A stretch of DNA of 64,000 nt from Actinomycetospora lutea (GTDB lineage Bacteria; Actinomycetota; Actinomycetes; Mycobacteriales; Pseudonocardiaceae), in contig NZ_JAQZAL010000005.1 of NCBI RefSeq assembly GCF_028737205.1, positions 62,001-126,000 on the forward strand, read 5' to 3'. Shown here piece by piece: positions 8,085-15,689 of the stretch. The notes below the pieces were generated by a model, which made no database searches, was not told the DNA's origin, and saw only the letters and a list, made by a program, of their open reading frames with translations. Position 1 is the stretch's first letter; every line of letters begins with the position of its first letter. The position numbers were made by a program, and so were the translations under genes.

Positions 8085-9421
8085 GACCCGGCCTCGCGGA
8101 GCCGCGCCACCGTCGCGTCGACCATCGCCACGGCCACCCGGTCGGCCGGGCGCGCGAGCCAGCCCCGCACCTCGTCGGCGCTCGCGATCCCCCGCGCCGC
8201 CAGCTCGCCGGCGAGGTCGCCGCCGTCGGCGAGCACCGACTGGAGCAGGTCCTGCGCGGCGTGCTTGCCCAGGCGCGGGGCGAGCGCCGCGAGCACGCGC
8301 TCGGAGCCCAGCCGGTCGCCGTGGCGGGCGAGGTTCGCCGCCATCGCGTCGGCGTGCACCTCCAGGCCGTCGAGCAATGTCCGCGCCAGCGACACCGCCG
8401 TGCCGACGAGCAGGCAGACCTCGGGCAGCGCCGCCCACTCGGCCTTCCACGCGCGCCCGTCGCGCTCGTGCGCGGCGACCACGCCCTCGAGCAGCACGCC
8501 GGCCGACGACCGCGCCAGGCGCGCCAGGGTGTCGAGGTGCTCGCTGACCTCGGGGTTGCGCTTGTGCGGCATGGTGATGCTGCCGACGGCGGTCGGGGTG
8601 GTCGGCTCCGCGAGCTCGCCGATCTCCGGGCGCGCCAGCTCGTACACCTCGCCGCCGATGCGCGCGAGGGTCCCGGCGATCATCGCGAGCACGCCGCCGA
8701 ACTCGGCGACGCGGTCGCGGCTCGTCGTCCACGAGATCCCCGGGTCGCCGAGGCCGAGCTCCGCGCAGAACGCGGCGCGCAGCTCGAGCGGGTCGACGCC
8801 GTCGTCGTCGTGGAAGGCCAGCGCGCCGACGGCCCCGGCGAGCTGGCCGACCGCCCAACGCGGGCGGCCCTCGTCGAGGCGCGCGACGTGGCGGTCCAGC
8901 TCGTCGGCCCACGACGCCGCCTTGAGCCCGAACGTCACGGGGGCCCCGGGCTGGCCGTGGGTGCGGCCCGCGATCGGGGTCGCCCGGTGGGTCGTGGCGA
9001 TCGCCAGCACGCGGTCGGAGACCGCGCGCACGTCGCGGCGCACGAGCGCGCCGACGTCGCGCATCACCGTGCCGAACCAGGTGTCGGTGACGTCCTGGAC
9101 GGTGGCGCCGACGTAGACGTGCTCGCGGGCGCTCTCCGGCAGCACGGCCTGCAGGCCCCGGATCAGCCCGAGCGTGGAGTGCGAGGTCGCGCGGGTCTGC
9201 GTGGCGACCTCGTCCCAGTCCAGCCGCTCCACGCGCGCGCCGGCGGCGATCTGCTCGGCCGCCCCGGCCGGCACGAGGCCCGCCCGCGCCTGCACCCGCG
9301 CGAGCGCGACGAGGATGTCCAGCCACGCCTGCCAGCGGGCCTCCTCGCCCAGGAGCGCGGTCAGCTCGGGCGTCGTCCAGAGGTGCGCGTAGACGGGCGA
9401 GTCGGTCAGGCGGGCGACCAC
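8081..9421 (-). CDS. PcaB/PurB-like aspartase/fumarase-superfamily lyase, probable coenzyme M pathway enzyme
   Basis: This 446-aa protein resembles 3-carboxymuconate cycloisomerase and adenylosuccinate lyase. GRTHGQPGAP keeps the superfamily Thr154-His155 pair. The catalytic loop GSITMPHKRNP (Ser281, Lys287, Asn289) has Ile282 where most members have the second Ser of GSS. No purine or protocatechuate genes surround it. Instead it follows the synthase and the 306-aa gene and is coupled to the PLP gene by GTGA. It therefore fits XcbC1 or XcbD1 of the bacterial coenzyme M route. The start GTG 9421 has GGAG 5 nt upstream and overlaps the preceding gene by 16 nt. Confidence 0.82.
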   Translation of the reverse strand: MVARLTDSPVYAHLWTTPELTALLGEEARWQAWLDILVALARVQARAGLVPAGAAEQIAAGARVERLDWDEVATQTRATSHSTLGLIRGLQAVLPESAREHVYVGATVQDVTDTWFGTVMRDVGALVRRDVRAVSDRVLAIATTHRATPIAGRTHGQPGAPVTFGLKAASWADELDRHVARLDEGRPRWAVGQLAGAVGALAFHDDDGVDPLELRAAFCAELGLGDPGISWTTSRDRVAEFGGVLAMIAGTLARIGGEVYELARPEIGELAEPTTPTAVGSITMPHKRNPEVSEHLDTLARLARSSAGVLLEGVVAAHERDGRAWKAEWAALPEVCLLVGTAVSLARTLLDGLEVHADAMAANLARHGDRLGSERVLAALAPRLGKHAAQDLLQSVLADGGDLAGELAARGIASADEVRGWLARPADRVAVAMVDATVARLREAGS

Positions 9422-10326
9422 CGGGGCTCCTCCCGCTGCGCCAGGCGGGCCAGGGCCTCGCGGACGTGCTCGAGCGACGACCCCCACGGCACCGACACCC
9501 ACCGCGTCGCGCCGTCCGGTCCCTCGACGGTGCCCTCGGCGAGCTCCTCCTGCTGCAGGCAGCACTTGGTGAGCACCGCGCCGGCTCCCTCGGCGGCGAC
9601 CGCGGCGAGCGGGCAGGTGTCCACCCCGGGCGCCTCGCGGCCGTAGAACCAGCGGTGGATCTGCCGGGAGCGCTCGCAGCCCAGGAGCGTCCAGTCGGCC
9701 TCCGGGGGGCGCTCGTCGAGGTAGGACACGGCCGCGCCCGGCACCTCGCCCCCGCCGCCGCGGCAGGGCAGCAGGTAGTGCGCGGCCGGGTGCGCCGCGG
9801 CGAGCTCGGCGAGGTCGACGGTGTGCGGCGTCAGCGCCATCGGCGGGAGGTCCTCGCTGACCTCGAGCACCCGGCGCGCCTGGTCGGCGAGCTTCGCCGG
9901 CCGGGGCGGCACCACCTCCCGCACGGTGACGGGGAGCGGGCGGGCGTCGAGGATGAAGTTCACGTGCTCGTAGCGGCCCTGCACGACGACCGCGCGCGCC
10001 TCCGGGACCTCGGCCGCCGCGGCCGCGAGCAGCGTGGGCACGCCGGTGTCGAGCTCGGGGCGGTGCAGCAGGACCGTCTCGTCGGGACCCGCGAGCAGCG
10101 TGACCTCGACGATCGGGCTGAACAGCTCGTCGTCACCGGCGCGGGCCACCGCGAGCAGCGCGACCGGGCCGTGGTCGGTGTCGGGCGGGCGCACGACGAG
10201 GAAGCGGGTCTTCCAGTACGCCTCGCGCCCGAGGTAGCGCTCGCGCAGCGTCGCCTCGTCGTAGGGCAGCGGCGCGCGCGCCACCGCGACGCCGCGGTAG
10301 CGGCCCGGGACGAGGTTCGCCGTCAT
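9406..10326 (-). CDS. Unrecognised 306-aa Cys-rich protein in coenzyme M operon
   Basis: I do not recognise this family. The N-terminal 180 residues look like mixed alpha/beta with no cofactor motif. All cysteines lie in the C-terminal third, at Cys188, Cys217, Cys238, Cys255 and Cys256, in PCRGGGG, LLGCERSRQ, DTCPL and TKCCLQQ. Such a set could bind an iron-sulfur cluster or zinc, or carry a thiol or persulfide. It starts at ATG 10326 overlapping the synthase stop as ATGA and is followed by a lyase with a 16-nt overlap, so it is locked into the operon. A role in sulfur delivery or in the reductive last step is plausible but only inferred. Confidence 0.85.
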   Translation of the reverse strand: MTANLVPGRYRGVAVARAPLPYDEATLRERYLGREAYWKTRFLVVRPPDTDHGPVALLAVARAGDDELFSPIVEVTLLAGPDETVLLHRPELDTGVPTLLAAAAAEVPEARAVVVQGRYEHVNFILDARPLPVTVREVVPPRPAKLADQARRVLEVSEDLPPMALTPHTVDLAELAAAHPAAHYLLPCRGGGGEVPGAAVSYLDERPPEADWTLLGCERSRQIHRWFYGREAPGVDTCPLAAVAAEGAGAVLTKCCLQQEELAEGTVEGPDGATRWVSVPWGSSLEHVREALARLAQREEPRWSPA

Positions 10327-11111
10327 CGCGCCAGCTCGGCGCTGATCGCGGCGCCGACCGTGCTCGAGGCGGTGTCCGAGCGCAGCCCGAGCCGCAGGGT
10401 CTCCAGGCCCATGACGTCGTCGAGCGCGATGTTGCCCAGGTTGACGTCGGGCCCGAACCGGCGCACGAACCACGCCTGCTGGTGCGCGCGCGGCGCCTCG
10501 AACACCAGGTGCGCGGGCCCGACCGCGTCGGCCAGGGCCTCGACGACGTCCTCGCGCACGCCGCCGTCGGCGCCGAAGATCCCCACGGTGCCGCTCTGCC
10601 GGCCCTCGGCGACCACGAGGTGCGCACCGGCCGCGCGGTCGGCGGCGGCCTCGTCGCGCCACTGCTCGAGGGTGTGCTGCTGGTCGGGGTCCTTCGCGCC
10701 GACCTCGGTGACGACCGCGAAGCGGTCGGCCGCCCGCTCGACGAGGGCGCGCTTGTCGGCGACGGTCATCGGCACCGTCCCGCGGGAGACCTCGACCTGG
10801 CGGAACCCGACCCGGTGCGCCCACGCCAGGCACTGCTCGGCGACGCCCTGCGCCCACGCGATCTCCAGCAGCGTGCCGCCGAGGCAGGAGGCGACCCCGT
10901 GCCCGTCGAGCACCGCGATCTTCTCGGCGATCCGCGGGTCGACGTAGGCGGTGCCCCAGCCGGTCTTCCAGATGTCGACGAAGGCCCCGGCGCCGGCGAG
11001 CAGGTCGGCCGCCGCGGCGGGGCTCACCCCCGGGTCGAGGACGTGCGTGAGCCCGACCGTCCGCGGCGCGGACGACCGGTCAGGCAGCGTCAGGAAGCTC
11101 GGGGTCGCCAT
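10323..11111 (-). CDS. xcbB1: Phosphosulfolactate synthase (ComA/XcbB1 family)
   Basis: This 262-aa TIM-barrel protein carries the ComA family landmarks in order: GLTHVLDPG (20-28), DIWKTGWGT with Lys49, CLGGTLLEIA, VEVSRGT, TEVGAKDP, VAEGRQSGTVGIFG, FEAPRAHQQAWFVRRFG and VNLGNIALDDVMGLETLRLGLR. The family adds sulfite to phosphoenolpyruvate to give (2R)-phosphosulfolactate, the first step of coenzyme M synthesis in methanogens and in Xanthobacter. Some relatives (HSA32, YitD) have other or unknown roles. Here two aspartase/fumarase lyases and a desulfhydrase-like PLP enzyme follow it, which supports the coenzyme M assignment. It is the first gene of the run, with a possibly leaderless promoter. 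Confidence 0.9.
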   Translation of the reverse strand: MATPSFLTLPDRSSAPRTVGLTHVLDPGVSPAAAADLLAGAGAFVDIWKTGWGTAYVDPRIAEKIAVLDGHGVASCLGGTLLEIAWAQGVAEQCLAWAHRVGFRQVEVSRGTVPMTVADKRALVERAADRFAVVTEVGAKDPDQQHTLEQWRDEAAADRAAGAHLVVAEGRQSGTVGIFGADGGVREDVVEALADAVGPAHLVFEAPRAHQQAWFVRRFGPDVNLGNIALDDVMGLETLRLGLRSDTASSTVGAAISAELAR

Positions 11112-11117
11112 GAGCCG

Positions 11118-11144
11118 ATGTTAGATCACATAATGAACGGGCAA
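11118..11144 (-). promoter_or_regulatory. Putative promoter of the coenzyme M operon (leaderless)
   Basis: On the minus strand TTGCCC (11144-11139) and TAACAT (11123-11118) are separated by 15 bp. The latter ends only 6 nt before ATG 11111. If this is the -10 box, transcription would begin at or next to the start codon, giving a leaderless message, which is common in actinobacteria. No Shine-Dalgarno is seen before the ATG, in agreement. The short spacer lowers confidence. Confidence 0.35.
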
Positions 11145-11166
11145 CCACTATCGATGACGATGGGAC

Positions 11167-12153
11167 GTGACCCGGGTGACCCCTGCTGAGGCTCCCGTCC
11201 GCGACCTCCACGCGCTCGCCCGCCGCGTCGCCACGCACCCCGGCACCCGTGGCAAGGCGGCGATCGGGCTGGTCAGCGAGGTCTTCGGCGGCGCCGACTG
11301 GCTGCGGGGCCCCGGCGACGACGGCGCGGTCGTGGAGACCGGCGGCGGGCGCGTGGTCGCCTGCGGCGAGGCGCTGTGGCCGCCGTTCGTGGCGCGCGAC
11401 CCCTGGGGCGCCGGGTTCGCCGCGGTGCTCACCAACGTCAACGACGTCGCCGCCATGGGCGCCGAGCCGCTCGGCATCGTCAACACGGTCAGCGCGTCCG
11501 AGGGCCACGCCCGCGCCGCCCTCGAGGGGATGAGGCACGCCTGCGCCCTCTTCGACGTCCCCGTCCTCGGTGGGCACCTCACGAGCCACGACGGCGAGCC
11601 GTCGATCTCCGCGTTCGCGCTGGGCGCCGTGGACCAGCCGCTCTCGGTGACCCGCGTGGCGCCCGGGCAGGGCCTCGTCGTCGCGGCCGCCCTCGACGGC
11701 ACGATGCGCCCCGACTTCCCCTTCTTCCCCGCCTTCGAGCAGCGCGGCGGGCGCTGCGCCGGCGATGTCCGGGTGCTTGCCGCCCTCGCGCGCCGCGGCG
11801 CCGCCGTGGCGGCCAAGGACGTCAGCATGGCGGGCCTCGTCGGCTCGCTGGCCATGCTGCTGGAGTGGGGCACCTTCGGGGTCGAGGTCGACCTGGACGC
11901 CGTGCCGACCCCGGCCGGCGTCGACCTCGGCGACTGGCTGACCTGCTTCCCGAGCTTCTGCTTCCTGCTCTGCGTGCCCCCGGGACGCGAGGCCGACGCC
12001 GTCGGACCGTTCCGGGCGCGCGGGCTCGAGGCGGCCGTGGTCGGGCGCATCGACGAGACCGGGCGGGTGCGCCTGCGCCGCGGCGACGAGGTGGCCGACG
12101 CGTTCGACCTGACCCGCGAGGGCGTCACCCGGCTGACGCGGGACGACCGGTGA
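11167..12153 (+). CDS. AIR-synthase-related (PurM-like) protein, Sll0787 type
   Basis: This 328-aa protein has a PurM/SelD/ThiL-like two-domain layout. GPGDDGAVV near residue 50 is the ATP-binding DD motif, and GEALWPPFVARDPWGAGFAAVLTNVNDVAAMGAEPL and GGHLTS follow. The second domain contains AKDVSMAGLVGSLAMLLE. This agrees with the Sll0787 AIR-synthase-like family of Nit1C nitrilase/cyanide-assimilation clusters, as I remember it. The family likely phosphorylates or ATP-activates a small substrate, which is unknown. It is divergent from the coenzyme M operon by 55 bp and may share its promoter region. GTG 11167 or the in-frame GTG 11176 could be the start. Confidence 0.8.
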   Translation: MTRVTPAEAPVRDLHALARRVATHPGTRGKAAIGLVSEVFGGADWLRGPGDDGAVVETGGGRVVACGEALWPPFVARDPWGAGFAAVLTNVNDVAAMGAEPLGIVNTVSASEGHARAALEGMRHACALFDVPVLGGHLTSHDGEPSISAFALGAVDQPLSVTRVAPGQGLVVAAALDGTMRPDFPFFPAFEQRGGRCAGDVRVLAALARRGAAVAAKDVSMAGLVGSLAMLLEWGTFGVEVDLDAVPTPAGVDLGDWLTCFPSFCFLLCVPPGREADAVGPFRARGLEAAVVGRIDETGRVRLRRGDEVADAFDLTREGVTRLTRDDR

Positions 12154-12158
12154 GAGCC

Positions 12159-12497
12159 TCAGAGGGCGCACCGGACCCCGGTCACCGGCGCGCCCCGCAG
12201 CGCCACGTCCGCGGCGAGCGCGAACAGCCGCAGGACGCGGTCGGGGCACCGCCACACGTGGTCGGACGCGAAGTCGAGCCACGACTCCGGCGACAGCACG
12301 TCCTCGTGCGTGTAGTCCAGCTCGCCCCACGTCACGGCGATCTCGAAGAGGTCCAGCACGGCGTCCGGGTCGGACTCCACCGCCAGCAGGCGATCGTGGT
12401 GGGCGCTGCGGCGACGCGACGGGGCGCAGCCGCACCGGACGGGCCCGAGGTCGGGGGTCAGCGGGACGACGACGTCGCTCGCGACGGACCGGGTCAT
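12159..12497 (-). CDS. Hypothetical protein, 112 aa
   Basis: ATG 12497 is preceded by GGAGGTGA with 6-nt spacing, a strong ribosome binding site that decides this start over the longer frame. The protein is acidic and contains RCGCAPSRR near the N-terminus, ITVTWGELDYTHEDVLS-like acidic text and a C-terminal hydrophobic helix (LRLFALAADVAL). I recognise no family. It is convergent with the AIR-synthase-like gene (5-nt gap) and divergent from the OsmC gene. Confidence 0.6.
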   Translation of the reverse strand: MTRSVASDVVVPLTPDLGPVRCGCAPSRRRSAHHDRLLAVESDPDAVLDLFEIAVTWGELDYTHEDVLSPESWLDFASDHVWRCPDRVLRLFALAADVALRGAPVTGVRCAL

Positions 12498-12554
12498 GCT
12501 GCCCTCACCTCCGGGGACGGTGACGCTGTGACGCGAGACACTGTGCTCCGCGCT

Positions 12555-12583
12555 GTTGCACCGGTGTTGCACGCGGGTGCGAC
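12555..12583. promoter_or_regulatory. GTTGCAC repeats in divergent promoter
   Basis: Two copies of GTTGCAC start 11 bp apart (12555 and 12566), followed by an inverted related half-site GTGCGAC. They lie between the divergent starts of the 112-aa gene and the OsmC gene. One-helical-turn spacing is compatible with a regulator binding site. No regulator gene is adjacent. Confidence 0.3.
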
Positions 12584-12586
12584 ACG

Positions 12587-12979
12587 GTGACGAAGCGTTC
12601 CGTGGGCGCCGTCTGGGAGGGCGGCATGCGCTGCACGGTCGACGCCGGCGGCTTCCCCCTCGTCGTCGACGAGCCGCCCGAGGCCGGCGGCACCGGGCAG
12701 GGACCGCAGCCCACCGAGCTGCTCCTCGGCGCGATCGCGTCGTGCTTCACCCTCGCGCTGGCCCACAGCGCCGCCAAGCGCGGGATCGCGCTGCGCGGGC
12801 TGTCGGTGGACGCGACGGGCACCTACGACGGCCCGCGCTTCACCGCGGTGGAGATCGCGGTGCGCGCCGAGGCACCGCGGGGCGAGGAGCTCGCGCGGCT
12901 CGCCACGGTGGCGGAGCGGGTCTGCTACGTCACGAACACCCTGCGCGGGAACCCGCCGATCGCGATCACGACGACCTGA
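12587..12979 (+). CDS. OsmC/Ohr-family protein
   Basis: This 130-aa protein has PTELLLGAIASCFTLALAHSAAKRG, where the Cys after AIAS is the first conserved OsmC thiol, and VCYVTNTLRGNPPI, whose Cys is the second. OsmC/Ohr proteins reduce organic hydroperoxides with this Cys pair and are often auxiliary thiol enzymes. The start GTG 12587 is the first in frame. The 3' end overlaps convergent larC by 14 nt. Nearby thiol-cofactor genes make a link to thiol chemistry conceivable. Confidence 0.82.
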   Translation: MTKRSVGAVWEGGMRCTVDAGGFPLVVDEPPEAGGTGQGPQPTELLLGAIASCFTLALAHSAAKRGIALRGLSVDATGTYDGPRFTAVEIAVRAEAPRGEELARLATVAERVCYVTNTLRGNPPIAITTT

Positions 12980-14159
12980 GCGCGCGCCGGGCCCGCTCGG
13001 CCACCTCCGCGGCGGGCAGGCCCAGGGCGCGCGCGGCGGCCTCCACGTCGGCGATCTCCGGCTTCGCCCGCTCGGTGCCGTCGCCGAGCTGCGCGATCTT
13101 CACGGCGATCTCGTGCGCACCGACCCGCACGGTGACCGCGCGCCGCGGCAGCGTCGCGCGGTGCCGGGACGACCAGCGCAGCCCGATCGTCGTGGTGTGC
13201 CGGAACACCGCGTCGGCGACGGCCGGGCGCACCGCCTCGTCGCACACCGCCGACAGCACGTGCCCGGGCCGTCCGTGCCGGGCGACGATCGGGCTGGTCC
13301 AGCAGTCCCACGCGCCCGCCGCCCGCACGGCCTCGAGCACCGCGGGCCAGAGCTGCGGGTCGAGGTCGTCCACGGTGGCCTCGAGGACGACCACCTCGCC
13401 GGTCCGGACGGCGTCGGTGACGGGCGCGGCCCCGAGGACGACGCGGGTGACGTTCGGCCGGTCCGGGGTGTCGCGCGCTCCCCCGCCGACACCGACCGCG
13501 CGCACGGTCAGCGCCGGGAACGACCCGGGGCGGGCGAGCGCGGCGAGCAGCGCGGCCCCGGTCGGCGTGGTGCGCTCGCCGGCCAGGTCGTCGCCGCCCA
13601 GCGCGAGCCCGTGGCGGGCGGCGAGCTCCACCACCGCGGGCACCGGCACCGGCAGCCGCCCGTGCGCGGCGCGGACCGTCCCGCTCCCGGCGGCCAGGGG
13701 CGAGCACACGACCGCGGCGCCGTCGGCGAGCAGCCCGAGGTCGTCGGCCGCCGCGACCACGCCGACGACGTCGGCGAGCGCGTCGTGGGCGCCGACCTCG
13801 TGCAGGGTCACGTTCTGCGACGACGTCCCGTGCACCGCGGCCTCGGCCTCCGCGAGCAGCGTGAACGTCCGGCGGGCGGCGTCCGCAGCACGTCCGGAGA
13901 GGGCACTGCGGTCGACCAGGGGGAGGATCGCCGCGAGGTGCCGGTGCGTCGGGTCGTCGCCCGGCGCGGTGACGTGCGCCCGGCGGCACCGCAGACCGCC
14001 GCGGCGGTCGGTGTCGGTGTGCACGGCGAGCCCGGGCACCCCGAGCGACGCGACCGCCGCGCGCACGCGGTCCTCGTCCGCCCCCGCGTCGACCAGGGCG
14101 GCAAGCAGCATGTCGCCGGCGACGCCCGCCGTGGCGTCGACCCAGCAGGCCTCACCCAC
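12966..14159 (-). CDS. larC: Nickel-pincer cofactor synthesis protein LarC
   Basis: This 397-aa protein opens with CWVDATAGVAGDMLLAALVDAG, the DUF111/LarC signature. It also has NVTLHEVGAHDALADVVG, TPTGAALLAAL and EATVDDLDPQLWPAVLEA. LarC is the CTP-dependent cyclometallase that inserts nickel into the pincer nucleotide of lactate racemase-type enzymes. It is a single uninterrupted frame, unlike the ribosomal-frameshift larC1/larC2 of Lactiplantibacillus. GTG 14159 overlaps the larB stop by 8 nt. It is the last gene of larE-larB-larC. Confidence 0.9.
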   Translation of the reverse strand: MGEACWVDATAGVAGDMLLAALVDAGADEDRVRAAVASLGVPGLAVHTDTDRRGGLRCRRAHVTAPGDDPTHRHLAAILPLVDRSALSGRAADAARRTFTLLAEAEAAVHGTSSQNVTLHEVGAHDALADVVGVVAAADDLGLLADGAAVVCSPLAAGSGTVRAAHGRLPVPVPAVVELAARHGLALGGDDLAGERTTPTGAALLAALARPGSFPALTVRAVGVGGGARDTPDRPNVTRVVLGAAPVTDAVRTGEVVVLEATVDDLDPQLWPAVLEAVRAAGAWDCWTSPIVARHGRPGHVLSAVCDEAVRPAVADAVFRHTTTIGLRWSSRHRATLPRRAVTVRVGAHEIAVKIAQLGDGTERAKPEIADVEAAARALGLPAAEVAERARRALRSS

Positions 14160-14817
14160 CGGCCGCCGACCTCTCGATCTTCGCCGCGTGCACGGCGGCA
14201 CCGAACCCGTTGTCGACGTTGACCACGACCAGGCCCGGGGCGCAGGTGGCCAGCATGCTCGCGGTGGCCGCGAGGCCCCCGGCCGCGACCCCGTACCCGA
14301 CGCTGGTCGGCACCCCGATCACCGGCGCGGCGACCAGCCCCGCGACGACGCTCGGCAGGGCCCCGTCCATGCCCGCGACGACCACCACCACGTGCGCGGC
14401 GCGCACCCGCTCGAGGTGCCCGAGCAGCCGGTGCAGGCCGGCGACGCCGACGTCGGGGACGAGCTCCGCCGCGACGCCCAGCACCGCCAGGGTCGCGGCG
14501 CACTCGCGGGCCACCGGGACGTCGGCCGTGCCCGCGGTGAGCAGCACCGTGTCCCCCACCGGCACGGGGACCGCGCCGACGACGACCGTGCGGCCCACCG
14601 GATCCACGGCCACGGGCTCGCCGGGGAACGCGTCGGGCGCGGCGGCGAGCACCGCGTCGGGGCAGCGCGTGGCGAGCGCGGGCCCGGACGGGTCGCCCCG
14701 CCGCAGCGCCGCCAGCAGGGCGAGCGTCTGCCCGGTGGTCTTGCCGGAGGCGAGCACCACCTCGGGGACCCCGGTGCGCCGGCGCCGGTCGTGGTCGAGC
14801 TCGGCGTGCTCGGTCAC
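14152..14817 (-). CDS. larB: Pincer cofactor carboxylase/hydrolase LarB
   Basis: This 221-aa protein is related to AIR carboxylase PurE. It has RRTGVPEVVLASGKT near the N-terminus and VVVVAGMDGALPSVVAGL followed by GVPTSVGYG in the C-terminal half. LarB carboxylates nicotinic acid adenine dinucleotide and cleaves it to the P2CMN precursor of the nickel-pincer nucleotide. The start GTG 14817 overlaps the larE stop as GTGA, so larE, larB and larC are co-translated. Confidence 0.9.
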   Translation of the reverse strand: MTEHAELDHDRRRRTGVPEVVLASGKTTGQTLALLAALRRGDPSGPALATRCPDAVLAAAPDAFPGEPVAVDPVGRTVVVGAVPVPVGDTVLLTAGTADVPVARECAATLAVLGVAAELVPDVGVAGLHRLLGHLERVRAAHVVVVVAGMDGALPSVVAGLVAAPVIGVPTSVGYGVAAGGLAATASMLATCAPGLVVVNVDNGFGAAVHAAKIERSAAGG

Positions 14818-15629
14818 CCGCGCTCCACCGGCGTGAGCACCAGGTTGAGCGAGCCGGACCGGAACGGCCGGTCCTCGACGACGACCTCGTCGTACCCGGC
14901 GGCCCGGACGACCTCGTGCACGCGCGCCCGGGCCCCGTCGTCGAGCGCCGCCAGCTCGTCGGCGCCGAGCTCGACGCGCGCCAGCGTCCCGAAGTGGCGG
15001 ACCCGCAGGATCCGCAGGCCCAGCGCCTTGAGGCCCGCCTCGGCCCGGTCGACGCGCGCCAGCACGTCGACGCGGACCTCCGTGCCGTAGGGCAGCCGCG
15101 AGGAGAGGCACGGCGAGGCGGGCTTCTCGGCGCTCGGGACGCGCAGGAGCCGCGCGATCGCCCGCACCCCGTCCTTGCCGATCCCGGCCTCGAGCAGCGG
15201 GTGGCGCACGCCGTGCTCGGCGGCGGCGCGCAGGCCCGGACGCCAGTCGCCGAGGTCGTCGGCGTTGGCGCCGGAGACCACGACGGCCCCGCCCCGGCCG
15301 GCCGCGAGCCCGTCGAGGCGGTCGTAGAGCTCGCTCTTGCAGTGGTAGCAGCGGTCGCGGTCGTTGCGCCGGTAGCCGGGACGCTCCAGCTCCGCGGTGT
15401 CGACCACCTCGTGCGCGATCCCCAGCGCCCGCGCGACCTCCCGCGCCCCGTCGAGCTCGCCCGAGGCCAGCGCGGGCGACACCGCGGTGACCGCGGTCGC
15501 GCGGGCGCCGAGCTGCTCCACCGCGACCGCGGCCACCACCGACGAGTCGACCCCGCCCGAGAAGGCGACGACGACCGGCCCCGACGCGCGCAGGCGCCGG
15601 CGCAGATCCCCGAGCCGCTCCTCGATCAC
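14814..15629 (-). CDS. larE: Pincer cofactor sulfur transferase LarE
   Basis: This 271-aa protein has the PP-loop SGGVDSS (24-30), CYHCKSELY with Cys94 and Cys97, and KPASPCLSSRLPYG with Cys174. The last corresponds to the sacrificial Cys176 of Lactiplantibacillus LarE, which donates its own sulfur. LarE thiolates the adenylylated P2CMN ring acids. The extra CxxC is present in many homologues. It heads the larEBC run. No larA (lactate racemase or another DUF2088 enzyme) is seen in the window, so the enzyme that receives the cofactor lies elsewhere. Confidence 0.9.
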   Translation of the reverse strand: MIEERLGDLRRRLRASGPVVVAFSGGVDSSVVAAVAVEQLGARATAVTAVSPALASGELDGAREVARALGIAHEVVDTAELERPGYRRNDRDRCYHCKSELYDRLDGLAAGRGGAVVVSGANADDLGDWRPGLRAAAEHGVRHPLLEAGIGKDGVRAIARLLRVPSAEKPASPCLSSRLPYGTEVRVDVLARVDRAEAGLKALGLRILRVRHFGTLARVELGADELAALDDGARARVHEVVRAAGYDEVVVEDRPFRSGSLNLVLTPVERG

Positions 15630-15689
15630 AGGACCTCCCGTGCCGGTGTCGCCGCCAGTCTCGCGCGCACGACGCCGGCGTGGTGGGGG

